Shown here piece by piece: positions 9,095 through 15,575 of a stretch of DNA of 64,000 bases. Numbering within the stretch: position 1 is the first letter of the stretch; the number at the start of each line of letters is the position of its first letter. The DNA comes from an uncultured Hyphomicrobiales bacterium (lineage in GTDB: Bacteria > Pseudomonadota > Alphaproteobacteria > Rhizobiales > Beijerinckiaceae). The notes below the pieces were generated by a model. The model saw only the letters and a list, made by a program, of their open reading frames with translations, made no database searches and was not told the DNA's origin. The stretch spans positions 35,502 to 99,501 of the forward strand of contig CAINED010000090.1 of NCBI GenBank assembly GCA_903847605.1, given 5' to 3'. The translations under genes and the position numbers were made by a program.

Positions 9095-10171
9095 ATGACA
9101 TCGAGCAACAGACGCTATCGTATCGCTACCATCGCCGGCGACGGCATCGGCAAGGAAGTCATGCCGGAGGGTCTGCGCGTGCTCGAGAAAGCCGCGTCGC
9201 GCTTTGGTTTCTCGATCGAACTCGACACGTTCGAATTCTCCTCCTGGGATTATTACGAGAAGCACGGACGCATGCTGCCGGAGGACTGGAAGGCGCAAAT
9301 CGGCAGCCATGACGCAATCTTTTTCGGCGCGGTCGGATGGCCTGAAAAGATTCCCGATCACATCTCCCTGTGGGGCTCGCTTTTGATGTTCCGGCGCGAG
9401 TTCGATCAATATGTGAATCTTCGCCCCGTGCGCCTCATGCCTGGCGTGCCCTGCCCGCTCGTGGGCCGCAAGCCCGGCGACATCGACTTCTTAGTCGTGC
9501 GCGAAAATACCGAGGGCGAATATTCGTCCATCGGCGGCAAGATGTTCGAGGGCACCGACCGCGAAATGGTGATGCAGGAAACGGTGATGACGCGCAAAGG
9601 CGTCGACCGCGTGTTGAAATACGCTTTCGACCTCGCGCAAAACAGGCCGAAGAAACATCTCACGTCCGCAACAAAATCGAACGGCATTTCCATCACCATG
9701 CCCTATTGGGACGACCGCGTGGCGGCGATGGCGAAAAACTATGGCGATGTGAAAGTCGACAAATATCATATCGACATTCTCACCGCGAATTTCGTGCTGC
9801 ATCCCGACTGGTTCGATGTGGTCGTCGGCTCCAACCTCTTCGGCGACATTTTGAGCGATCTCGGCCCCGCCTGCACGGGAACCATCGGCATCGCGCCCTC
9901 GGGCAACATCAATCCCGAAGGCGATTTCCCCTCGCTGTTCGAGCCCGTGCATGGCTCCGCGCCTGACATCGCGGGGCAAGGCATCGCCAATCCCATCGGG
10001 CAGATCTGGTCGGCGGCCATGATGCTCGATCATCTCGGCGAAAAAGAAGCCGCCGCCGCCATCGTGGCGGCCATCGAGCGCTCGCTTGCGACGCCGAACG
10101 GGCGCACGCGCGATCTGGGCGGCATGCTGAACACGTCCAGCGCGGGCAAGGTTGTGGCCGCAGAAATTTGA
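9095..10171 (+). CDS. ttuC: Tartrate dehydrogenase / decarboxylating isopropylmalate-type dehydrogenase
   Basis: 358-aa NAD-dependent beta-decarboxylating dehydrogenase. Visible motifs are AGDGIGKEVMPEG at the N-terminus, NLRPVRL, ENTEGEYSSIGG (about residue 137), the Lys-containing TSATKSNGI, and the metal-site block SNLFGDILSDLGPACTG (about 245-262). The overall form, with FSSWDYYEKHGRMLP near the start, resembles tartrate dehydrogenase/D-malate dehydrogenase (TtuC/DmlA) more than LeuB. ATG 9095 follows a GGGGAGA site. It is 29 bp behind the HxlR gene and could be read through. Substrate (tartrate, D-malate or another malate analogue) is not certain. Confidence 0.85.
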   Translation: MTSSNRRYRIATIAGDGIGKEVMPEGLRVLEKAASRFGFSIELDTFEFSSWDYYEKHGRMLPEDWKAQIGSHDAIFFGAVGWPEKIPDHISLWGSLLMFRREFDQYVNLRPVRLMPGVPCPLVGRKPGDIDFLVVRENTEGEYSSIGGKMFEGTDREMVMQETVMTRKGVDRVLKYAFDLAQNRPKKHLTSATKSNGISITMPYWDDRVAAMAKNYGDVKVDKYHIDILTANFVLHPDWFDVVVGSNLFGDILSDLGPACTGTIGIAPSGNINPEGDFPSLFEPVHGSAPDIAGQGIANPIGQIWSAAMMLDHLGEKEAAAAIVAAIERSLATPNGRTRDLGGMLNTSSAGKVVAAEI

Positions 10172-10184
10172 CATGAACTCCAAA

Positions 10185-10225
10185 TTGCAGAGACAGCTAA
10201 AAGTCGATATTATGGATAGAATATC
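10185..10225 (+). promoter_or_regulatory. Candidate promoter and operator of the Phd/PemK-like module
   Basis: The AT-rich gap before the antitoxin gene holds TTGCAG (10185-10190), then exactly 17 nt, then TATTAT (10208-10213), a good sigma70-like pair. A perfect inverted repeat GATATT-N8-AATATC (10206-10225) covers the -10 element, as expected for autoregulation by an antitoxin. Start codon at 10246. Confidence 0.5.
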
Positions 10226-10245
10226 TATTTTGGACACACTGCCAA

Positions 10246-10527
10246 ATGCGCGTTTCTTCTCTCGAACTTCACCAGAAGCTCGGTCAGACCATCGACCGTG
10301 CCCGTATCGAACCTGTCGTCGTGACGAAGCACGATCACGACCATGTGGTGATCCTTTCCGCGGAAAGATACGCGGAAATGGAGCTTTCGTTTCGGCGCGC
10401 GCGCCGCACAGGCTCGTTGAGCGAACACGAGCGTTCCGCTGCGCAAGCTGCCCGCGTCCCGAACAAGAAAGAGCGTGAGCGCTATCTTGCCAGGCTGCAG
10501 GCGGCTGACGAAAAATCCCGTAAATGA
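10246..10527 (+). CDS. Phd/YefM-type antitoxin
   Basis: 93-aa protein with the Phd/YefM N-terminal DNA-binding fold: SLELHQKLGQTIDRARIEPVVVTKHDHDHVVILSAERYAEM. The VVILS strand followed by the Y-A-E-M helix is the usual end of that domain. The Arg/Lys-rich, disordered-looking C-terminus (about residues 50-93) fits the toxin-neutralising tail. Its TGA overlaps the next gene's ATG as ATGA, the layout of a two-gene toxin-antitoxin unit. An AT-rich promoter with an inverted repeat lies directly upstream. Confidence 0.75.
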   Translation: MRVSSLELHQKLGQTIDRARIEPVVVTKHDHDHVVILSAERYAEMELSFRRARRTGSLSEHERSAAQAARVPNKKERERYLARLQAADEKSRK

Positions 10528-10964
10528 GTTTGCCGGAGCCATTGCCGGGACTTGTCCTGCGCTACCATTATTTGTGGGCGCGCGAAGCCGAAGCAGGCGC
10601 TGAATCCGGCGCGAAAGCTCGCCCCGCCGCGGTGGTCATGACCATCACCAAGACCGCCGAAACGCCGGCCCGCGTCTTTGTTTTGCCGATCACCCATTCA
10701 CAACCGAAAGGCGCTGTCACTGCCATCGAGATTCCGGAGCCTATTGCTCGCGCCGCGGGGCTGGATCAGGCACGCAGCTGGATTGTGATCTCCGAATTCA
10801 ACGAATTCAATTGGCCCGGTTTCGATCTCGACGCCATTCCCGGCCGAAAGCCCCGCTCGTTCGCCTATGGGTTTCTGCCGCCCCGATTTTTCGCGATGAT
10901 CCGCGATCGCTGGCTCAAGCTGGACGCCGAAAGAAAGACCATCGCGGTCACGAGAAACGATTGA
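10524..10964 (+). CDS. PemK/MazF-like putative toxin
   Basis: 146-aa protein translationally coupled to the Phd-like gene by a 4-nt ATGA overlap. It opens with PGLVLRYHYLWAREAEAGAESGAKARPAAVV and has VFVLPITHSQPK and SWIVISEFNEFNWPG further on. The pattern of a Pro-Gly-Leu-Val start, Arg-Pro-Ala-Ala-Val-Val strand and Pro-Ile-Thr-His turn resembles PemK/MazF-fold (SH3-like barrel) endoribonucleases, and proteins of this type have been annotated as PemK-like growth inhibitors. The fold call is by eye. Toxin activity and pairing of a Phd antitoxin with a PemK-like partner are inferences. Confidence 0.55.
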   Translation: MSLPEPLPGLVLRYHYLWAREAEAGAESGAKARPAAVVMTITKTAETPARVFVLPITHSQPKGAVTAIEIPEPIARAAGLDQARSWIVISEFNEFNWPGFDLDAIPGRKPRSFAYGFLPPRFFAMIRDRWLKLDAERKTIAVTRND

Positions 10965-11089
10965 CGAGGAGCTTCGCGCGCTGGCGGGAGGGCGCTCGCG
11001 TGATAGCGCAAGCGGACCATTCGGTTGCACGGGCGAGGAATTTCGGACAACTTTCGGAGTTACGGGTCAAGCTCGACGGGAGGTCCAAA

Positions 11090-12265
11090 ATGCACGCATT
11101 CTCAGGTCTATTCTCGCTGTTGCTGGCCATCGTCATCGTCAATCAGCCAATCGCAGTCAATGCCGCTCCCTACCCGCCAGCCGATCAGCAAAGGCCGCCA
11201 CTCTCGCTGAAGGCGCACGGGATTTTTTGGGCGGGGGGAAAGGTCGTCAAACGCACGCGCGTTGGTACGCAGCCCGCGGGCGACAGGAAGGAAGCGCCCT
11301 ATCGCGAGCAGGATATTCTCGTCGGTCAGGCCTATGTCGAATATTTCATTCCCTCCGAATTGCGGAACGGGGCGAACACTCTGCCCATCGTGCTGGTGCC
11401 GGGCGGCGCGCTTGTCGGCGTTCACTTCCTGACGACACCGGACGGGCGCGAGGGTTGGGCGCATTACTTCGTGCGACGCGGCTTTCCCGTTTACATCGTC
11501 GATGTACCCGGCCGTGGCCGCGCCGGGTTCGACCCCGATGCCTTCAACAATGTGCGCGAAGGCGCGGCCGAGCCGAAGTCGCAGCCGGAATTACGCATGT
11601 GGGACAGTTCATCCTGGCTCGAATGGAATCAGGGTCCATTGCCCGCCCCATCGCATGGTCCGCGCGATCCCAATTGCATCGGCAACGACGCGCGCGATCC
11701 CAAGGCGCCGCCGGTCTATTGCAATGGCGATCTGATGCCCGCGCTCGATCCCGAGGGCTACGCGCATTTTCTTGCCGCGCATGTGCCGGAAGGCCCTGTA
11801 GCGGGCGGCCCCGCAGCCGGTGTGCTGGAAGCCATCCGCAAGATCGGCCCGGCCATATACATCGGCCATTCGCAGGCGGGCGCCTATGGCGGCGCGCTTG
11901 CCAATCAAAATCCCGATCTCTTCAGGGCGATGATAGGCATCGAGCCGGCGGGTGTGTGTGCGGTTTCGCCGAAGGCCGAGATCAAGGGAATTGCGCGTAT
12001 GCCGGTCCTGACCATTCACGGCATCAATCAGGTTGGCCGCGCCGACACCGCGCCGTGCGTCGACACCTACGATCGCATCAACAAGGCGGGCGGCGACGCA
12101 ACCTATCTGTCGCTGCCAAAGCTGCCATCCACGCCACTCTACGACCGGATCAGGCAGGCGGGCATCTGGGGCAATGGCCACATCATGATGTGGGAGACGA
12201 ACAGCGACGAGATTGCCGCCCTCCTGTTGCAATGGATCGAGGAGAAGATCGAAAAGAAGCGCTGA
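11090..12265 (+). CDS. Secreted alpha/beta hydrolase (esterase-like)
   Basis: 391-aa exported hydrolase. ATG 11090 was chosen because it starts a signal peptide (MHAFSGLFSLLLAIVIV to about NAA, residue 25) and follows GGGAGG; the frame is open 93 codons upstream inside other sequence. The nucleophile elbow is GHSQAG (Ser near residue 264), the oxyanion strand is PIVLVPGGALVG, the acidic residue follows VLTIHGINQVGRAD, and NGHIMMWETN probably holds the catalytic His. A Cys-rich insert (about residues 195-225) precedes the elbow. Natural substrate unknown. Confidence 0.8.
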   Translation: MHAFSGLFSLLLAIVIVNQPIAVNAAPYPPADQQRPPLSLKAHGIFWAGGKVVKRTRVGTQPAGDRKEAPYREQDILVGQAYVEYFIPSELRNGANTLPIVLVPGGALVGVHFLTTPDGREGWAHYFVRRGFPVYIVDVPGRGRAGFDPDAFNNVREGAAEPKSQPELRMWDSSSWLEWNQGPLPAPSHGPRDPNCIGNDARDPKAPPVYCNGDLMPALDPEGYAHFLAAHVPEGPVAGGPAAGVLEAIRKIGPAIYIGHSQAGAYGGALANQNPDLFRAMIGIEPAGVCAVSPKAEIKGIARMPVLTIHGINQVGRADTAPCVDTYDRINKAGGDATYLSLPKLPSTPLYDRIRQAGIWGNGHIMMWETNSDEIAALLLQWIEEKIEKKR

Positions 12266-12379
12266 TCGAATAAAGGGAGTTTACCTGGCCGGCAGCGAAG
12301 CCGCAGCCAGTTCATTGGGCAGAGATCTCGTCGAGTTGACGCCTTGGCAACTTGACCCAACCCGCCTTCGGGCGTAAAT

Positions 12380-12405
12380 TAGTCAGACTTATAGTCAGAG
12401 TCTGA
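12380..12405 (+). promoter_or_regulatory. Candidate operator of the Phd/PIN module
   Basis: TAGTCAGA occurs twice as a direct repeat (12380-12387 and 12392-12399), and TCAGACT (12383-12389) pairs with AGTCTGA (12399-12405) as an inverted repeat. The block ends 5 bp before the antitoxin ATG. Overlapping direct and inverted repeats immediately in front of an antitoxin gene suggest autoregulatory binding by the antitoxin or the complex. Confidence 0.5.
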
Positions 12406-12410
12406 AGCCG

Positions 12411-12680
12411 ATGTCTCCCTCCCCTGCAAGATGGCCGGTGCAGGACGCCAAGGCCAGATTTAGCGAGATGCTGGACGTAGCCTTGCAGCACGGGCCGCAG
12501 GTTGTAACCCGTCACGGCAAGGACACTGCTGTCGTCATGTCCGTAAGGGATTGGCAGCGGCTTGCCCCCATGGCTCGACCAAGCCTCAAGGCGTTGCTTC
12601 TCTCGGATATCGCGAGAGGGGAAATTCCTATTCCTTCCCGCAAGAAAACGAAGCTTCGCCCGCCCCCAGACCTTTCCTGA
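12411..12680 (+). CDS. Phd/YefM-type antitoxin (FitA/VapB role)
   Basis: 89-aa antitoxin. The Phd motif WPVQDAKARFSEMLDVALQHGPQVVTRHGKDTAVVMSVRDWQRL fills residues 8-51, and the basic tail with PSRKKTKLRPPP is likely the toxin-binding part. The PIN toxin gene begins 7 bp after the stop. An operator-like repeat block lies directly upstream. Confidence 0.9.
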   Translation: MSPSPARWPVQDAKARFSEMLDVALQHGPQVVTRHGKDTAVVMSVRDWQRLAPMARPSLKALLLSDIARGEIPIPSRKKTKLRPPPDLS

Positions 12681-12687
12681 GGCCAGC

Positions 12688-13104
12688 TTGTTTCTCCTCG
12701 ACACAAATGTCGTTTCGGAACTTCGCAAGCCGAAACCACATGGGCAAGTCGTCAGATGGATACGCACGCTGGAAGAGGAGCAAATCTTTCTAAGCGCCGT
12801 ATCCATTGGCGAAATCCAGCGTGGCATTGAAATCACGCGTCGGAATGATCCCACTCGGGCCAATCAGCTTCAGGACTGGCTGCTGGATGTGGAAAGCGCG
12901 TGGAATATCCTGCCGGTGGACGCCGCCTGTTTCAGAATTTGGGCGAGACAGATGCATCGGCGGCCAGAGGCTTTGGCTCTGGACGGCATGATAGCCGCCA
13001 CGGCCATATCCAACGGACTGCGCGTCGCTACGCGCAACGTCAAAGATTTTGTGCATTTCGATGTCGAAGTCGTGAATCCGTTCGATCCGGCGGGCATTGC
13101 CTAG
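12688..13104 (+). CDS. PIN-domain toxin (VapC/FitB type)
   Basis: 138-aa PIN ribonuclease-like toxin. The acidic active-site residues are visible: Asp5 in LLDTNVVSELRKP, Glu42 in SIGEIQRGIE, Asp99 in LALDGMIAAT and Asp120 in VATRNVKDF. The LDTNVVSELRKP start is typical of FitB-like members. The start is taken as TTG 12688, because it puts the conserved LDTN motif at residues 4-7 as in the family and has TGAGG just upstream. The longer open frame overlaps the antitoxin and has no similarity. With its neighbour it forms a type II toxin-antitoxin pair. Confidence 0.9.
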   Translation: MFLLDTNVVSELRKPKPHGQVVRWIRTLEEEQIFLSAVSIGEIQRGIEITRRNDPTRANQLQDWLLDVESAWNILPVDAACFRIWARQMHRRPEALALDGMIAATAISNGLRVATRNVKDFVHFDVEVVNPFDPAGIA

Positions 13105-13343
13105 CTTCATCCCGGGCTTTCGTTCGCGGCGCAAGCGGCCCGCCCCAAATTCGCCGCGCAATCCCTGTCAAAGCGCATTCGGGCGGGGCGAATCCGCAAC
13201 ACCTCGGCGAAATGTTTCGCGGCAGGGCTGTGCGGCCTTGCTCTCGCCTGCCGGTAGGGGAAAACTGCCTTCCTACAGGGACTTGGCGGATCAGATTCGG
13301 CGGGAACGGCGTCTGGTGCGCCGGCCCTTCCACAGGAAACAGG

Positions 13344-14492
13344 ATGGCGACGGCCGAACGATATATTTTCCGCTCCGCGGCCATGACCTTTCTCGCCGGG
13401 CTTTTCGTGCTGACGGCGATGATCTGGGTCACGCAAGCGTTGCGCGAAATCGACCTGATGACCGGCAAGGGTCAGACGATCCTCGTCTTCCTGAACCTGA
13501 CCTTGCTGACCATTCCCTCGCTGATGTTCATCCTCGCGCCGGTTGCGTTACTGATCGCCGTCATTTTCACATTGAACCGTCTCAACAGCGACAGCGAACT
13601 CATCGTGATGAGCGCGGCGGGAACTTCACCGGGCAGGCTCCTGCGGCCCTTCCTTTTGCTGTCTGTGCTGGTCACGCTCTTCGTCGCGGTCGTCTCGCTC
13701 TGGGCGATGCCGAACAGTTTTCGCGGCATTCGCGACATCATCACGAAAATCCGCGCCGACGTTCTGACGCGCATCGTGCGCGAGGGACAGTTCACGACGC
13801 TCGATCAGGGATTCGTCTTCCACTACCGCGAGCGCGGCCCCGGCGGCGCGCTGATGGGTATTTTCATCCAGGACCGGCGCGATCCTGCGCGCGTCAACAC
13901 ATACATCGCCGAAACCGGCGTCACCGTCGAAAACGATGCGCAGAGCTTTCTCATTCTCGAAAAAGGCAGTCTGCAACGCCATGCGCGCGGCGACCGCGAT
14001 CCTGCCATCGTGCAGTTCGAGCGCTATGCCATCGACCTCGCGCAGTTCGGTTCGGAAGGACCGGGCGCGCCGCTCAAGCCGCGCGAACGGCTGACCAGCG
14101 AACTCATGCGTCTGGATCGTTCCGACAAATACATCGCGGCGAATTACGGGCGCTTCAAGGCCGAGTTGCATGATCGTTTCGCCGGGCCGCTCTACGCGAT
14201 CGCCATGGCGCTCATCGCATTCGCATTTCTCGGGCAACCGAAGACGACGCGACAGGGGCGCGGTTATGCGATCGCATCCGCCGTCGTGCTCGCCTCGGCT
14301 GTGCGCGCGCTTGGCTTCCTCATTTCCGGACTGATCGGCCGTTCGCCGACGCTGACGCCGCTCGCCTATGCTGTACCGATAGGCGCATCCGGACTCGCCC
14401 TGCTGGCTATCTTCCGGCCGGATCTTCTGCGTCTGCCGAATTTGCGCAACAGGCCATCCGCTCCCGTCAAGGCGAAGGGAGCGGCGGCATGA
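13344..14492 (+). CDS. lptF: LPS export ABC transporter permease LptF
   Basis: 382-aa inner-membrane protein that, with LptG and LptB, extracts lipopolysaccharide and hands it to the periplasmic bridge. It has three TM segments at the N-terminus (ATAERYIFRSAAMTFLAGLFVL onward), the conserved block NSDSELIVMSAAGTSPGRLLRPF (about residues 74-96), a periplasmic beta-jellyroll (about 130-270) and three C-terminal TM segments. ATG 13344 is 3 nt behind AGGAAACAGG. Its stop overlaps lptG as ATGA. Confidence 0.95.
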   Translation: MATAERYIFRSAAMTFLAGLFVLTAMIWVTQALREIDLMTGKGQTILVFLNLTLLTIPSLMFILAPVALLIAVIFTLNRLNSDSELIVMSAAGTSPGRLLRPFLLLSVLVTLFVAVVSLWAMPNSFRGIRDIITKIRADVLTRIVREGQFTTLDQGFVFHYRERGPGGALMGIFIQDRRDPARVNTYIAETGVTVENDAQSFLILEKGSLQRHARGDRDPAIVQFERYAIDLAQFGSEGPGAPLKPRERLTSELMRLDRSDKYIAANYGRFKAELHDRFAGPLYAIAMALIAFAFLGQPKTTRQGRGYAIASAVVLASAVRALGFLISGLIGRSPTLTPLAYAVPIGASGLALLAIFRPDLLRLPNLRNRPSAPVKAKGAAA

Positions 14493-15574
14493 TATTTTCC
14501 ACCCTCTCGCGCTATATCGGCCTGCGTTTCCTGCGCACCATCACGGCGGTGTTCGGGGGCATATTCGCGCTGATCTTCATCCTCGATTTCGTGGAAATGC
14601 TGCGCCGCGCAGCCGATCTGCCGGGCGCGACCACAGCGCTTCTCGCCGCAGTGTCCTTCCTGCGCACGCCCGCCATCGCCGAAAAAGTCCTCCCCTTCGT
14701 GATGCTGGGCGCGGCGATGATTGCGCTCGTCAATCTCACCCGGCGGCTCGAATTGGTTGTCGCCCGCTCCGCCGGGGTTTCCGTCTGGCAATTCCTGACC
14801 CCCATCGTCGTGCTGGCGATCCTGCTCGGCATTTTCGCAACCACGGTTTACAATCCACTCTCGGCGTCCATGAAGCTGCGCGCCGACCGGATCGAGACGA
14901 AGATTGCCGGCCGCACGCTGAAGGCCTCGGCCGATGCCGGGGTCTGGCTGCGCCAGCGCAGCCCTGAGGGGCAGTCGATCCTGCGTGCGGAGACTTCGAG
15001 CGACGCCGGCGCGAATATCGCAGCGATCACCGCCTTCGTTTACGACCGCGACGGGCACTTCGTCGAACGCGTCGAGGCGCAGCGGGGCCGGCATACGCCC
15101 GGAGCCTGGGAACTCGAGAACGCAAGGGTCAATGCGCCCGGCGAAAACCCGCGCGTCGTCGAGACTTACCGTCTCGCAACGAATCTCAACGCGGACCAGA
15201 TCACGCAGGCTTTCATCGCGCCCGACGCGGTGCCATTCTGGGACCTGCTGCCGCTGGTGCGGCGCAGCGAGGCCGCGGGGGTCGACGCCAACAAGTATTA
15301 TCTTAAATTTCAGGAGCTTACAGCGCGTCCGCTGCTACTTGCCGCTATGGTTTTTATTGCTGCATCCTTTTCCTTAAGATTCTTCAGGTTTGGTGGTATT
15401 GCGCGCATGGTTTCAGGTGGCGTGGCTGCGGGCTTCGTGCTTTATGTAGCCACTAAACTGGCATCTGACCTGGGCGGAGCAGGCCTGCTCAGCGCTCCCG
15501 TGGCGGCATGGTTGCCGGCGATCCTCGGGACAATGCTGGGTGTGCTTGTTCTGTTGCATTTGGAGGACGGTTGA
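14489..15574 (+). CDS. lptG: LPS export ABC transporter permease LptG
   Basis: 361-aa partner permease of LptF, coupled by a 4-nt overlap. N-terminal TM segments, the conserved LTRRLELVVARSAGVSVWQFL block (about residues 85-105), periplasmic domain about 125-260, and three C-terminal TM segments ending HLEDG. Base use changes sharply in 15290-15480, where codons such as TTA, AGA, AGG, GTA and AAA replace the GC-rich ones used in the rest of the gene although the encoded sequence (SLRFFRFGGIARMVSGG) is the conserved one. lptD follows after 1 nt. Confidence 0.95.
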   Translation: MIFSTLSRYIGLRFLRTITAVFGGIFALIFILDFVEMLRRAADLPGATTALLAAVSFLRTPAIAEKVLPFVMLGAAMIALVNLTRRLELVVARSAGVSVWQFLTPIVVLAILLGIFATTVYNPLSASMKLRADRIETKIAGRTLKASADAGVWLRQRSPEGQSILRAETSSDAGANIAAITAFVYDRDGHFVERVEAQRGRHTPGAWELENARVNAPGENPRVVETYRLATNLNADQITQAFIAPDAVPFWDLLPLVRRSEAAGVDANKYYLKFQELTARPLLLAAMVFIAASFSLRFFRFGGIARMVSGGVAAGFVLYVATKLASDLGGAGLLSAPVAAWLPAILGTMLGVLVLLHLEDG

Positions 15575-15575
15575 A

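Noticed and set aside
13108..13120. TCATCCCGGGC at 13108 as a third copy of the palindromic repeat
   Set aside because: Only the first bases match; the inner hairpin and the right arm are missing.
12900..13343. N-terminal extension of lptF by 148 codons
   Set aside because: The extension lies over the PIN toxin gene and non-coding sequence; ATG 13344 has a good ribosome site and gives normal LptF length.
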